This document shows positions 30,386 to 45,904 of a stretch of 64,000 nt of DNA, piece after piece. The stretch covers positions 443,653-507,652 of the forward strand of contig VZTJ01005471.1 of NCBI GenBank assembly GCA_013397795.1, written 5' to 3'. The position numbers and the translations under genes are program-made. Below the pieces are notes generated by a model. The model was not told where the DNA came from. It did not search any database and saw only the letters and a list, made by a program, of their open reading frames with translations. Within the stretch, counting starts at the first letter, position 1, and every line of letters starts with the position of its first letter. The stretch is from Orthonyx spaldingii. Lineage: Eukaryota > Chordata > Aves > Passeriformes > Orthonychidae.

Positions 30386-33300
30386 GAAAAGAAAGAGGAG
30401 TTATTTCAGTGCTTAATGGAGAGTAGCCTACTGAACTTGTGGTGTTTGTCTGGTGGGTAAATATACTTCTCTGGCTTACTAATGGTAGCTTTTGAAGATT
30501 AAAGCATAGTAGAGCCTGTTGGAGCATTATCTGCTGGTGTCTGTTTCTGCTACCCTCGCTCTCCGGAGGGAAGGATGCTTCCCAAGCTGCTATTTAGTGA
30601 GCTCTCAGGGGCTGTCAATGGTTAATTTTTCCCGAGATCTCTATCATCTTTTGACTATGGGAACGACTCCTTGACTTCTGCATTGCTGCTTCTTCAGGGA
30701 TAGAGGCATAACTACCGGGGCGAGTTTCAGCGGGCGAGCAAAAGGAGTGCGGTGTGTCCGAGCTCAGTCTCTCTTGGTGCGGGGCGACGGGATGCTGCCC
30801 TGTTATTCTGCGAGAAAACCTGTCAAGCAAAAATTCTATCGTGATGAAATGGGGTTTTCAGAATGGAAAAGGCAATGGTGAAGTGAAATGAAATGAAAAG
30901 GGCACCATACCTCAGTGTTTTGTGTGCAATAGCTGGGAATAAAGTGAAATTGTAGTTGACTACATCCAAAATTAATTTAAAGAACCAACTCCTTTATAAA
31001 ATTGATTTCTATATTGTAAGTGTGCTCTCTGATAAAGTCATCTTCCTCAGTGTGCTTGCCTGGTAACCTTTGGCCTGCTGAGGCACTGTGAACAGTTTTA
31101 CAACCAGAAGAAATTAGTGTCTTGACTATCTGAAAAAGAAAACTGACTGTGGCTCCAATAGCTGATGCATTTTAATGCTGGACGTATTTTGGTAATCCGA
31201 TTAAATATTTAAAGTATAAAGCCACCATTAAATAATATCAGTGTAATTAGTATAAATGTCTAAACACCAGGATTATGTAGAACACTGGCACTGTTTCTTG
31301 CAGTGCATGTGGGAGTGTGCATGTGTCTGTACACATACACATATCTAGCTGCTTCTAAAGAAGATAGTGCTCCTTCGTTTTCCATTGGTGCACCCCTTTC
31401 ACTCTTCATCTTCTGTAGGGCTGGATGCATTCACCAGCAACATGAGAGTTGGTTCTTAAGAAGCTTATTTTGGGGATTATCTGATGGCATATAGACACAG
31501 TTAGTTCAGTTATTTGCTCTAAAGTGATTTGGAATAACATAAGAGAGAGTGTGTGTATGCAGTAATAGCAGCACAAGTCTTCAAAGCAGATACATTTTCT
31601 AACACCACAACACAGGAAATCATTTATACTGGTGAGTAGATATCACTGCTTGGTTAGGAAATGCAGAGGAAAAAAAGTCCTCTGCATGTTTTGCATTTGT
31701 TCTGCTGGTGCATCCACATCCTTACAATTCTGTATCCTGTACAACAGGGCTTCTCCACACTTGTGGGAAGCAGATTAGAAGGAATGCAGATTGTTCATAT
31801 GCCTACAGGAAAGTGGTCATGCTTAATCCCTAAAGATTAGGACTGCTGGAGAGAGTCCCTGGAGTTTGCCTCTTAATCTGTCCGTGCTGGAGGGAGCTGC
31901 ACAGGCAGAGAACAACCCGGCTGCTCTGTGGGGCAGAGCCTGCGAGGGGACAGTGGGCACGGCTTCACCAGCAATGCCAACCAGTGTGGCTGATGCTCCC
32001 ACTTTAGCTGGTACAGTCAGGGTTACACAGGCTGGCCCACTCTTGCCATTCTGGCTACATCAGGGCAGGATCAGCCTCTGTGATTATGCTGGCTATTATG
32101 GGAATGGGATTGTCTCTGGCTCAGTCACTGGGCTGCAGTGTAAATCCATCTTTTGCACCTTGTTCATTTTATAACTGAGACTTGAGGGCAAGCTTGCTCT
32201 CTCAGCCTCTAGTTATGCACTATACAATGCCCAAGGAGAGCTCTGTTGAAATCCTTAGATTCTCCTTTTACATGGCACTGTGATAATGATCCTTTATAAG
32301 ATGATTTGGAATAGGACTTCCTTCCACTTTACCACCCCTTGGAGATGTATTCGCTTATAGAGAGAACAGGTGAATCTTCAAAGGGTGTCACTTTTTTCTG
32401 GCTCAACCGAAGCTAATGCTTTTGCTCAGCAGAAAAGGGAAAGATAAAGGATATTTTTATGCTGGACTGCCACAAGCTTGGCTTACCTGCCTGACACGGG
32501 ATATTTCCGTGTATTGAAGAAGCTGCACAAAGATGGGAGAATGACTGTGATATGATTTCTTGGTAGCTGTAGAAGGTAAAGTCCAACATTTCACTGTGAG
32601 ACCCAGAATAAAATTTCCTGTCTAAAACCAGAGAGCTCTGGTAAATCTGTGACTGGCCACTCCGCTCCCTGCCAAGATCTAGACCAAGCACTCGAGTCCT
32701 GAATATCCTTGAATCCAAATGCATGTGGATGAAGGCAACTCTCTCAATCCTTTGCAACAATCAGGTTCCAGAAAGTAGGTGCTTAGCACACCTTGAAATT
32801 GAAAAAAAACCCCAACTTTAGAAATTCTAAGGAAAGGTGGCAGCATCCAAAACGTGTAGGATAACACATGTAGCATGGAATTATTACATATGTTGCATTA
32901 TTAACATAACATAAGAAGTGAGTATAAAGCAACATAAAATATTCAGATGAATAAGTAAGATTGAATACAGATGTGTTTGCATATTAAACACCCAACAAGG
33001 CTAGTCCCTCAGAATAGAGTCTTTCAGAGAAAGTCTTAAAGAGCTAAACAAAGCAACCTGCACTTATACAGTTAGACTGACCAACACCTTTTTTTTTTGC
33101 AATGGGAAAATTATACCATGTGTACCTGGATGTATGGCATGCTGAGGGTAGAATGGTGTCGTGGGCTTTGTCAGTGCACAGGACTCTGTAATTTGGGCTG
33201 AAATGCAGTCAGAGAGCCTCCTAACCCCAAAATACAGTTTAACCCTCCAATCCTCCCAAGTTACCCCAAGCAACAAAAACCTGGGACCAGGTGTAGATCA

Positions 33301-36300
33301 AAGGAGTTCTACAGACCTGCTGACACCACGTGTTACAGAAATGGTTACTGTTGCAACCACAATTTCTTCAGCCCACAACCTTTGCACGTTGTTTTACCCT
33401 CAATGGACTCTCATTGATGCCTTTCATGGCTGCTGGCAAAGCACCTATTACTTACCTGACAGATAGCTTTTTGCAACTCCAGGTTCACCTGTCTGCTTGG
33501 TTCTTTTCATTATTTTTGCTCTTTCCCCCTTGATGCTCCACTGCCCTTCTGTAGAGCATCTCCCCAACCTACCCCAGGTATGTAACTTACACAGTGTTAC
33601 AGTAAAACTCTACATGAAAGGGTTCTTTGAGAACCGGCCAGGCCATTCTCCATGAGAACCACGACTGAAAAGCAAAATCTCCATGACTTTTTTGTTCTGG
33701 AGTTGTGCCATGCACATGTGAATATCCTCTCAATGAGCTGAAGAAACTTGTCACTGAAAGTGTCAGGTTTACAAGCCCAGAATTACGTAAGAGGAAAAGA
33801 AAGTCCAGGTGTGTAGACACAGGAGTAGTCTGAAAGAAAAGCCAAGGAAGGCATGTTTCTGGAGAATGTCTTTCAGTCTTTTAAGGGTTATTAGAACCCT
33901 CTCCTCTTTTACTCTCCTTTCAATCCTCCCCCAGATGTTGAAGGATATATTTTCTCTCAGTTGTGGAGAGCTGCATAGGACTTGCTGTTTACTCCTTGCC
34001 AAGACAATTTCTATGTATTTGCATTTGCTAAAACACATGCCTAAGGAACATTGCAAATATGGCACTAGCAAAAATGGAAAGAAATTCTAGATACAGAGAC
34101 TTAAATATTTGCTCAGTAGGTTTTTCTGTCCATATGAATTTCTAGGACTTCTTCCTTCTGTTACTGCCAAAATGTTTTTAGGACAAACCTTTAGATAACA
34201 TGCTGAGTTATTTTTTCTATGCTTTTCTCTTGGGCTTTCTTTCTAAAAGTCGGTTTTCTGGATGGTGCTCAAAATTCACTGCCTTGTTCAGTTCTAATGG
34301 AATATGGGCAGCTTTTCTGAAGTTGAGATAGCTAAGGTCAAAGAGTTGCTCTCATCATAAAAACATCTTTCTTCCACTAGGCTCTGACAGCAAGATGATT
34401 ATCACCTACAAATCATACCTTCTCTAGAAAATCTCAAGACAGGGTAAATCAGAGAGTTATTTTATCTTTTTTTTTTTCTGGAAATAATTTTAATAGTGCC
34501 TACAGTTTGCACCCATATTGATCACTGTTCCGGTTTTGAACATTTATTTTTTTTTCAGCCTATGCTTGTGGATAAGATTTCCCTCAAAAAAGGATAAACT
34601 CCACGTTTATGCAAAAATCCCACTTAATCATCATGGTGACAGTCTTTGTTCCTGCTCTTTGTCCAAGGTCAGATTTCACCCTGAGCTCCTTAACAAGGAG
34701 AAAAAAGACATCCAGTGGTATAGCAAGTGTACAAGTGAGGGCAGAAGTGAGGGTCAGGTGTTGGACAGGTGGCAGAAGAATTTCCCCCATGTAGTGGCAC
34801 CAAGTCCACTGGTCCCTGCACGCCCCAAATGTTTTACTTGAAGTAGAGCCACACTGTTATTAGGCAGTGGCACCACTTTCAAAGCTGATGGAACACTGTG
34901 GACTTTACTGGCAGATTTGTGATGCAAAAATAATGCTGGTGAGTTGCATCTCCACCAGCGTGTACTTGGAATGCACAACAAAGGCGTTCAAAATAATTTC
35001 CTTCTGGATGGCCATCACTGTGTAGCATTTTGAGAAGATCTTATCTCTTGTCTTTTAAGCACTAAGGGCCTAAGGCTTCTCTCCTCTGAGTCCATATCCA
35101 CAGTTCTGCAAGCTAATAAAGTAGGAGTGACTCCAGTGCAATCAGGAAGAGTACCAAATGTAAAGTCAGCACCAGCCTTGTCCTTAGAGTATCCATTTGA
35201 ATGCAGCCTTGACACAGACTGGATTTTAGCAAATTTATAGGGAATCTGGCCATAGTTCACAAGAACATACAGCAAAGACAATATTAATAGGAGGCCACGC
35301 CAGACAAACTCCAAAATCAGTTCCATGGGCCACTGAAAGAATCATGGCCTTTGGAATCAGCAACACCAGTCATAAATCCAAAACCTTACTTAATTTTTTT
35401 GAGGAGAGAAGCACATCACAAGCCTTGCAACGTTTGCTGTTGTGTGTGAGGTATTGCAGAGCAGGCCAGGCTTGAAAGCTGGAAGTAAGCATAAGCCAGA
35501 AAGATATAAACCACTGTCTACATGCATGGGAAATGTTTTGAGTTGTATCTAATTTAAAATTTTAAAGCGCTGCAGTACTGGGACTGCATATTAAACATAT
35601 CATATCCACCTTCCTAGTCTGGCTGAATTGAGACATAATTTTCAAATGTGACTAATAATAGTTTCATTCAAGGACTGTAAGTGAATTAATCCTACCAGTA
35701 TGCGAGTGAATTGGGCAAGGATCATTTCCCTCACTGCTGGGGTGGAATGCAGCAGCTGCTATGCAAGCACCCAGCAGAGCTGTATGGACATGCAGGACCA
35801 GCACCAGTCCTGACATTCCTGGCAGCAAGGCAGGAAAGCATCTGAAAAAGCCCAAGCACCTCTCTAATTGATCTGGACCCTGGCCAGGGCCAGTCCCTCT
35901 AAAGATTGCACTTTCCCATGGTGGGTTTCACTCTGGTGAAGATAGGACCTGTCCGAGACTGGGCTGATGTCTGAGATGCTGAATAGCAGTATCGTGACTC
36001 CTGCCTGCCTCAGTTTCCCACAGCTTTAATAGGGCAATAACAGCACTGGCAAGGCTTGAAGGTAGGGGAGGGGCAGGAGAGCAAGAGCTGCCACAGCACT
36101 TTGGAAAGAGAAAACGCAGCGTAAGTGCTGCATCATTACTTTCAGTGACTCTCTTTCTGACCACAAGCAGCAAAGACGGCGAGATTGCGTCTCATCTGAA
36201 ACACGGCGTCACCATCGCCCTCTTCACCACTGTGCCCAGCATGGCCCGGGGGAGAGGTCAGGGGAAAGGGCTGCTCACCAAAGTCATGACAGTCATTTCT

Positions 36301-39300
36301 GACAGTGCATTCTGCTTCTATGGGAGCCAGACAGCCACCGTGGGCAGTGCAGAGCAAGGCTTGGCCTCGGAGAGCTGCTGGCCTCGGGCTACGAGGTGGC
36401 CACCGGCGTGCTGGGCAGCAGGCAGGACATAGTTAAGGGAGTGCTGAGGAGAATGGCCACATCTCTCATGACTTCTTTGGCTGCTCGCCAGGGAGCCATG
36501 TGACTCCTTGGTCAAAAGAGTCCTCTCAACCATGAGACACTTCTTTTCCCCCTCTGGTTGTACCTTTTCTTTTCTGAAGTTAAAAGAAAACAAAACGTAC
36601 CCACAAAACTTCCCACATTAAAGTTATATTGTAGTCCAATGACTCAGGGTGAGAAATTCAAGGGGAATGAAGAGGAAGGGAAACATTCCTGAATCAGATC
36701 TGTTGTGCTGAGCCTTAAAGAAGAGGATGATTTTGCTGAATGGAGAACAGCTCTGCTCCAGCACAGTGAGCAAGGAGCAAAGGATGGGACTTAAATCCTC
36801 TCCCTGCTGCTGTGGACTACTGCTAAATTTCTCAGGGCAGCTTCAAACCCAGCGGACTTTGATGCTATCAAGAGGGCTGAGGGTGGAAGTGCAAATAAAT
36901 ATGGCCCCATCTGATTCACAGTAAATTTCTTTTTCTCCACTCCCATGGCCTAAAGGGTACATCAACTAGCTTTACAGTTTTTGGTTAGCTTTTTTTTTAT
37001 TGGCACTGCCCACAATAATTAGATTCGCACATCCCTAGTAGACTCCCTGGAGTCTTTTGTTCCTCTGCTGACTCTGTCTCTGGGGAGCTCTGCTCAGAGT
37101 AGGTGCTTCTGAGGGATGGGATGGGGTCAGGTTATTGTTGTTAATGTCACTCTGGTTATGTTGTAAAAGATGTATCAAAGAGGAAGTTCTTGCACTATGA
37201 CCTAAAGGTCATCAGACTCTGGATTAGGCTAATCTCTAAAAATTTGTTCCCCAGACAGATCCCTTCGACCGAGAGTAACTTACCTCTAGGCACAGAACTT
37301 TGTCATGTGTTTTATGGTCTTCATTGTTCCAGAGAAGCTCCACAGCCCTGGCAGAGGCACAGGTTTGTTCTGTCTTTTCTTGCTGTGCCATCATCCACTT
37401 ATTGTTGTGTTGAGGTTAGGCTTCACACCTTGAAATAAGGTAGAAAGAGAATAGGGGAGATGAGAAGGACTTTCATGCAGAGGCGACGTGCGTGGCATAG
37501 CCTCACTCGGACACATGCTGTCGACTTTGAAGTCAGTATGCTGTTTTCATGGTTAAAGCACTTTGGAAGTCATAAAGTCTGCATCTCACTGTGGCTTTGT
37601 CCTCTCTTTGGAGAAAAAGGGCAAAACATTTTGAAAACTGTCAATCAAGAAGTTTTTCAGGCTTGTCCGTCTCTTTGGGACTCGTGTAGGCTGCACTGAG
37701 TGGTTGGAAAAGCTGTGGATGGACAGTGGCAAGTTCAGGGATGTCCATTAACCAGTAACACAGACTGCAAGCTGTGCCAAGGGTGCGGAGGTGCAGGACA
37801 GGATTCAGAAACAACAGCTTGCTCCTTCCTTTGTAACCCCCAAATGCAGACATGCTTCTGAGCAGAGCCAAGGCATCCTCTCGGTGTAAATACTCACTTT
37901 TAAGGAATGCACTTAACACAAGCATGTGTGCCTGGCCCTGTGTGCTCCTCTCCTTTCCCCACCCCAGCTATGCAGTGTGCCAAAGCCAGTTCCTCAGCAA
38001 GACTTGGCAGGTGGCACCTGATGAGATAATTGTGCCCCTAGGACATTAGGAGTCATTAGGTGCAGCCAGGTGCTGCTGATCTGTCCATGGGTGTGATTTT
38101 CTGTTGTAACCACACCCTCAAGTGTTGTCTTACTGCAATTAGGAAATTTGTTCAGTTTGGGTCAAGTACTTCTATTAGGGTGCTCTTCGCACCTAACACG
38201 TGTTGTCATGGGAGAAACATGTGGACGTCCAGGGCCAGGAGATGCACTAGACTGAGGAGTGTTCCTCCAACTAAGAGGGAAGAGATCCTGCTTCTCAGCA
38301 CTTTGATCTCTGCTTATTTCCAAGTATGGACCTTCTCTCCATGAAGACCCACTAATCTGAGCATTGATTCAGGTGCAGATAATGAAATGGCTCCCTTGGA
38401 CAAGATGCTCCATTTTGTGTGTAACAGATGAGGAAGCTTTTAAGAGTTTGCCACTTTTGCTTCCTGGGATTTCCATTTTACAAGAAGAAAATCTTTCACG
38501 TCTAAACGTATGAGGGCCATGCTGCAGGAGAGATCAAATGACAGTTCCTTCATGTAGATTGAAAACGCCTTGCTGTCCCAGGCTGGCTTGTATTGCTGCC
38601 TTACTCTTGGTGTGGAAGCTAGGGATTAAATCAGTCACACCTTCTTATTAAAGACTTGGTGTAGCAAAGTCCAACAGACAATGAGGTGCTCTGGCTATCA
38701 TGGTGGTGAATAGGAAAGTGGGGGTCTCCAGTGAATTGTGGAGTTTGTCCTCTGTGTCTTTCCTCGGGCAGAGCTGTCATTGCTTGCCATGTTTGCTGCA
38801 GTGCTGTAGGAGGAAAGAAATGAGACAGTCGAGAAGTGGCTTGAAGTGCTGCCAAGTCTTGCTGCAACTTTGGGGAAGCCTTTCCTAACACTGTGCAAGA
38901 AAGTTCTTCCAGCATTGCCTGCTTGACCTGCAAGCTGGGGAGGATGGCTCTGTGCCTTCACACAGGGAAGCACATGCAAGGCTTGTGCTATTTGCCCTTC
39001 TCACAGCCAGCTAGGTACTGCCTAAAACTGAAGTTTAAACTTTGGTTCCACCCAAACATTGCCTGAATAACTGCAGGATTTAGCTCACAGTATTTTGTTA
39101 GGAGAGTGCTGTTTTTTGGAAAGAGGGACAGGTGCATTTTACCTCTCCAAAATGAAAACCACTTTCAGCACTCAACAAAGTCCTGCTTTTCTTTGTATTG
39201 CCTAAATAGATTTTTTTGAGGTGTATCAGATCTTTTCTTACATGATAATTACAATTGTATACCTAATTAGAAATCAATTTTAGCTTTCTGACAATAGCTG

Positions 39301-42300
39301 GCACAGATTATGTACACTCTAAGACATCTTGTGAGATAATTAAAGCGTTGACTGAAAACATAGCACAGTGAAAGGAGTGTTCTCAAAGTAGAGCCACTTT
39401 ACAGGTTGGTTGTGTGCGTTTTGTTAAATGCAGCCCAGGCATAACTACCCTGCATGAATTCCCCAGAAGTTAATTCAGCACCTTATTTTTTGAGAAAAAA
39501 ATCCTGAAACTTTCAGTTTCTGGCTCGTTTTAAAATTAAACAGATGTATGTGAATATATTGCTTGTGAAGGGTGCCTGAATCACAGCCCTGGAAAATGAA
39601 TTCCTCTTCTTACCCACAAAACCAGCACAGCACAAGCAGAGGGTGTGTGAGCTTCCCCACTCCACCCCAACCTCATGTCTCATCCATGACCTAGAGGGGC
39701 AACCTCTAGCTAGGCATAAGCGGGTGGCTTAGTCTCTGTACTTATTTAATCCTTGGCCAACCTGCCAAGGCTGCCAAAGAGAGTGCCAATTGTGGTGGTG
39801 GTTTCTATGATGTGGATAGTCATCCACTGGGAACTGGATTAAGACCATCAACTCATTTCAAATACTCTAGGCCACAAAGCTTCTCCAAACAGTAACCATT
39901 TTTTTGGTCACTACTGACTTGGGTCATGTTTGGATCAGTGATGAAAGGCTCCATATCCCAATACCAAGCCCCTGAGCCAAACAGTTTCCTTTTAAAAGAA
40001 GGAAAACATTATTTTTTATGCTGGATTCTACTTTGATCTGCTGATAATATGCATACTGGCACTTTAAGATACATAATTTTCATTACTTGATTGTAGAGGA
40101 CTCAGATGATGGGAAGGATTTTGGAAGATGGCAGGTGGCAGATGCATGTGATGTGATCCGAAATAAGCTCTCAGAGATAGTGGTTACACACTCTGGCACC
40201 CCCACTTACATTATATTTTGACCTAAAATTGATTTTACACCTTCAAATTTATCTCACAATCCCTCAGAAGAAAATCTGCCTTTAAAATTGAAGATCAGAT
40301 TCTCCGTTGCTCTTGTTCTTTCAGAGATACCTAGCTGTGTGTCAGATCTGGTAGCATTTTCAGCAGCTGTTTATATTGTCAGTGGCCCCTATGGTACCCA
40401 CTACAACCTCTGTGCATGCCCACCAGCACCCTGAGTTGTTGGGAGGTGATTTATTTCTCAGACACTGCAGAACTGCAGGAGGCAGAGACTAAATCTTTTT
40501 GCTCAAATTGCACGGCCCAGCAGAGAAGGGAACTGGAGTGGAGTCCCACCTTAACCCCTAAACCATCAATCCTTCTCTTCAGCACACCTGAGAGCGGAGT
40601 TAGGGCCAGCTGAAATAGTTTTCTTGGCAATAAATAGTATTGCTTCCTAGGGCTAAAGCTCTTGCCCAGAAGAGACCCAGCCCCAGAGAACAGCGAAGGT
40701 GAGCAGCAGCACATTTTCAGCATGCTGAAGGAAAGATTCTGGCCTTTCTCAGGTAATACACAACCATGCAGTGTTGCCACCAGGTCTCCCTTGAGCTGAA
40801 GCAGTTCCTGAAGGGTAACTGGTTTTGTTTTGCTGGGGGTAGTTTACATTGAAGCTAGTATGAGGGCACTATTTGGACTGCTTTAGTTCCTCAGAACAGT
40901 GAGTCACCTGCCTCCTCCTTCCCTATTACACATGGAAGTGACACATGCTGGGATAACAAAGGAGTGACTGTTAAGACGATAGAGAATTCTGAGCAAATCC
41001 ATTACAGCTATGGATATTCAGAAGCAACAAGTAGAGGGAAAACTGATGGTATTGATTGATGGTATTGTGAAGCTATGGTAGAACCTGCTTTCTCACACAC
41101 AGGTGAAGTGTCAGAGGCATCTTACCAGTGGTTTATTAGTCTTGAACTGCGAAACATATATTTTGGATTTCCTTTAATTTTGTTGAAGTGGAAAAGATTT
41201 TATTTTATGTATCCTTCTGCTGTGAAAAGTTGTCCCTGTTAAGAGAAGCAGGGGAAGGTAAAGAGTAGGCAAGAAAATTTGCTTAAAAGATTATATGTAG
41301 CCATATTGATATCCATAGAAATAATAATTACTTTTTTTTCTTTTTTAAATAAGGGTGTCTCTTATCTTTTAGAAATTTCTCTGCTTATTTGGAGCCCTTT
41401 ATATACAGTTCCTCTTTCCAGAGTAGAAGTTTCCCTTTCTGTAGCAGCTGAGACTTAAGTTCATGGACAGCTGGAAGCATACAGGCTTTGGAAAGCTTGT
41501 AGTTACATCATGTATTTAAACAGACCATGCCACACAAGCAGAAAATACAGGATATACATAGTGCCCAGCACCCTTGTATGTCCCCTGAGTCCAAAGGGAT
41601 TCCAAGACATGCTTAACTCTTTCCTGAACCAAGCTCTACATTTGAGTGGAAACTCCCAGTTTTACGTTTTCCCTTCCAAACCCATGAAAAGTGAGCTGAA
41701 AATGTACCTTGTTAGAGAAATCTCAGTTTGGGACACACGAGTTTGTGTAAGTCAGATTTTTCCTTTCAGCCTGTTGGCTGCGTGTGAAGAGCAGGCTTAC
41801 CGTCCTAGGAGTCCTGAGATGAGAGGTGATGAGGAATGATGGGTGGCACCTGAAGGACAGCCAGGGAAGGGCCTGCATGTTCCCCAGGGAAAAGGGAATG
41901 GAGAGAAGGGTGGGAAGAAGACTAACGACCGAAAGGAAGAAAGTAAAAACTCCACGAAGCCTGAAAAAGATGGATCTGGAGGATAAAATGGGTTTTAGGA
42001 TGACTGCCAGAGAGAGAGCCAGTTCTTGGGAGGTTCAGCATTTAGCCAAATCATTGCTCAACCTGTCCTGTTGGTGCAAGCTACGACCCCATCAGTTGCT
42101 CTGAAATTTAATCACCTGAGAGCAGCTTTTTTGCCACTCAGCACGAGGATCACAGCTTGGAGAGGAGCATATCCTGCAACTAGAAGGCAAGTGGGGCATT
42201 AAGGAAGTACGATCAGGAGGTGTGAGCAGAGTGGTGCAGGAAACCAAGCTCAGCCCAGAGACACCCGCTGTGCTGCTGTGGATTGTTTGTCCCCAGACAG

Positions 42301-45300
42301 GATGTGACTGACCATTGCTGGCCAGGCAGAGAGACAACAAAGGACAGAGTGTAGGTCATGGCTGGCTGGTTTCAGCTACCAGAGCATGATCTTCTTTTTG
42401 AGGGAAGAAGTACAGGAGAGGGAATGTAAAAGAGATAAGAGACAAAGCACAGTTTACATCAATAAGACAATTTGGCATTGGAAGAAGATTTTCTGTGTGG
42501 CTGCTCCACATAAATTGTGCTCAGCTCTACAGCTGCAGAATTTTGGGGTCTCTGATTTGGAGGATCTTGAATTGTCCTAAGGACAATTTTGTGATTTAGC
42601 ATCTGAGAAACATAATGCCTTACGTGGGTGCACTTTTAAACTTAGAGATTCAGAAATGCTCTAATACTGATGATCAAAAAGGATGTGGAATAAAGGCTGT
42701 CTTTATAGGATTTAATTTGTGGGTATAGGGTAAAAATAGTTTGGCCTGAGAGTCCACAACTGGAGAGTGTACTGGGAATACATAGTATTGCAAATCTTTG
42801 GTGTGACACTGGTGTGTGAGGCTGAACTCATGCAGACACTGCTGAGGCGATGCTCAGCCTTGCCTTCCTCTACAGCATGAATTCATTTCAAAAGCCAAGC
42901 TTTCAGGGAGTATAGCATTGTTTGCGTGCAGCCAAACCATAAGGGATTTTTTTCCCAAATTAAATTCAGCTCTTTCCTTGCCATCTTTAGAACTATTTTC
43001 AATATTTCAGCTGACTGGGATCCAGTTTTTAAAGTATATTTAAGATCCTTTGCTTGGCACAGAATAGAAACCTTGGCTTTTATAGCATCCATGCACTGCA
43101 AGGGTCTAGTTTATTACTTTGTAAAGTGTTTTTGAGATATATCTTTCTTTATATAAAACTAAGCCCAGTGCAATTAATATTTCACATCTCTCTTCTCTGT
43201 TGTTTTCTTCATGGATACAAATATATAAAAATGATTTATAAGGTATAGAAAGGCTCCAGACAAGGTCTGACTGATTATGAGTGGTTTTGGGATATTCTTT
43301 TTAGCTTTTATTAGAGCTCTGTTTTCAAAGTTACACACCATTTAAATTGAAATTGGTGTCTCATCCATACATATATGATTTTGGTGTTTGTCCAAGCCTG
43401 ATTCTCAGAGTTTCACTCAGAAGTTTTCACCAAGGACATACATGTGTAGACCTGAGACCAGGCAAATGTTAACCTAAGCTGTCTATTGTATCTCATCCTT
43501 CTCGGTAACTCAAATTAAACTCCTTGAGATGAAGACTGGTATCTGAAGTAAGATATCTTATCAAGACTAATCTCAGTGTCGCTATGCCACTTCAGTCTTA
43601 TCATACAATCTCAGAGCTGTATTTTCTTTTTCTCCCTCTCCTCTCTTTCCCCTATTACTGTTTCTAAAATAAAATTATTAAGAAGATAACTGATAGAGAA
43701 ACACATGAAACTCAAAGGAGGCTCAGAAACCGCCTATGATCCCCATTGGTGTATTTAGTATTTTGAGTGAATCTCAAGTCACTCACTTTCCCTGAGATGT
43801 GAACCCCAAAATACACTTCCCAGGGACCAGGAAGCACCTGGCAAATACCTGGAGAGAGACCTGCTCCCATGTTCAGCAACACATGCAGGCACACACGTGC
43901 AGTTGCCCAGGCAGAAGAGTAAATGCTGGCTCCAGTACTTCCAAGTTGAGAACACATATCTGGGCAAGCATAGGTTATTATAACTCTGGACAGCAAACCA
44001 CAAAGGCATTCAAAGAATCACCACCACAACATTTTACGGAATATTATTACAACTGTCACTAGGAGTTCTGTCAGAAATCTGGAAATTGCGAAGGACAAAA
44101 ATTTAACTACTGAGGAGCAAGGAATTCCCAAAAATTGTCTGGCAGTATGCTGGCACGTTTGACCAGACGGAAGAGTGCTGGACTTTGCTGCTAATAATCC
44201 TGCAGAGTACAGGGGGAAAGTAATGTCTGAATGACACTTGTGTACCCCCGAATGATACTCAAGTGCCCCTCTTCCTTCAAGATCCTAATGCATTCTCATT
44301 AGTGTTTTCATGTTTGCTTGCTCTCCTCCTCTGTATTGCACCCCCTCTGAAGCTGGACTAGCTCCAAGGGCTAACTTGAATACCGTTCAAAATCTCATTA
44401 GAGCTGGGGCTTTGGAAACAAGTTTGAGTTTTAAGAGAGAAAGGAAATGGAGCTGTTCTTATATAACCTTTACCTGCACCAGCAAGATATGTCACAGCAA
44501 GATTGCATTTAAATTATATCTGGTTGGGTATGGCCTCTGGTGCTGTTAAAAGCCTTATTTTGTGCATTTATGTATTCTGATAAGAGGCATGGCATTTTGT
44601 GTTGCTCCAAATTTTAATTTTACAATATGAATCCTTTCCACTCGTTTCCTTGATGCAAGAGGCTGTCAGAAGAGAAGCAGGGATTTGGACACAAGGATCT
44701 GAAAGCTGGCACCTTTGAAACTTAGGAAGCTTCTGCAGGAAGGTGGTTTGAGTGCTTGGGATATCTTTTAGACAGGAGGTGGAGCAGGTCTGTCATGCAG
44801 AGGTGCAGAGCTTGAATTCCTTCCTTAAGTTCCACATCAGCAATGGCTCTGAGGAATCTTCTCAATGCTGCATCCTTTTCAGGTGCTACATCAACCCAAA
44901 GTGATCCGTGAGCACATTGCCTAAAAGCTTTTGGTTGCATTACGAGGAGTGAAATGATTAAGCACACTAATTACCATTTCTGCCAGATTTCAGGAAAAGC
45001 AAATTTGTGGCATGAACTGGGCAGCTCACGTTTCTCATGCATTTAAGGTTTCAATCTCCTTGCAGACTGAGGGGAGCAGTGGGGTTGCAGTAGCTGGTGT
45101 GTGAAGGGCTAATGAACTCAGTACGGAAGCACTTGTGATCAGAACGGGGCTGCAGCTCCAGCAGTGAGTGAGGACATGTTCATGTAGTTGGCCCCAGTTC
45201 CTGTCTGATGGGGAGCCTGCCAGTGTGTGTGCAAAGTGCTGCTGGGGGTGTGTAAGCTGCTGGCAGCAAAGCCTTGTTGCCTCTGTCATCATGTATTCTA

Positions 45301-45671
45301 GGGATGGCTTTCTTGGAGCCCCACACATGGCACAAGGAGACCCTGTGGGTGCTCCTGTATGCTGGGATGGGATTGCAGCACCCAGAGTAATGATGTACCT
45401 GCCTTCTGTGTTCTTCTGTGGTAACCTGTGCAGAGAAAAGGTTTATCCTGGAAATATCTGAGGGAGTTATGAAACATTATTTTTGCAGCTAGTCATGCCC
45501 ACCTCCCTCCAAAGTCAAGTGTCTCTAATACTGGCAGTTCAGGGTCTTGTCTGTAACACAGTACGGGCACTGTGGAGGTGTGAAACTGCCCAGTTGTGCA
45601 AAATCCTTTCGGTTGGCACTTCTTGGATGACTTGGCATTTGGTGAAGGTCTGGAAACCAAAATTCATCTTC
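30386..45671. other. Intron 1 interior, no recognised gene
   Basis: About 15 kb of AT-rich DNA. Open frames are short and of chance type. A small GC-richer pocket at about 36160-36440 has a 95-codon frame without a recognisable domain. AT-rich patches with TAATTA-like motifs (about 31140-31260 and 39230-39320) could be conserved elements, but conservation cannot be assessed here. No transposon was recognised in this span. Confidence 0.55.
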
Positions 45672-45904
45672 AGTTCGACAGGACAAGAAGACATGCACTC
45701 AAACTGTGCCAGGTGAGGTTCAGGCTGCAAATCAGGAAGAATTTCTTCATGGAAAGGGTTGTAGACATTGGCTGCCTAGGGAGGTGGTGGAGTCCACATC
45801 CCTGGAGTTGTCCAAGGAATACCTTGGTTGATAAGGTGGGGATCAGTCACAGGCTGGACTTGATGATCTGGGAGGTCTTCTATAACCTTAATGGTTCTAT
45901 GATC
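45672..45904 (+). mobile_element. CR1 LINE 3' fragment
   Basis: Reads in the CR1 sense: cgacaggacaagaagacatg, then caggctgcaaatcaggaaga, then gggaggtggtggagtccaca, then gctggacttgatgatctggg, ending with the tail atggttctatgat. The 3' end is at the right, the element is 5'-truncated, and there is no intact coding frame. Confidence 0.94.

Noticed and set aside
36145..36432. 95-codon frame in a GC-richer pocket of the intron
   Set aside because: Considered as a possible processed pseudogene or exon, but I recognise no protein and see no conserved splice-bounded structure.
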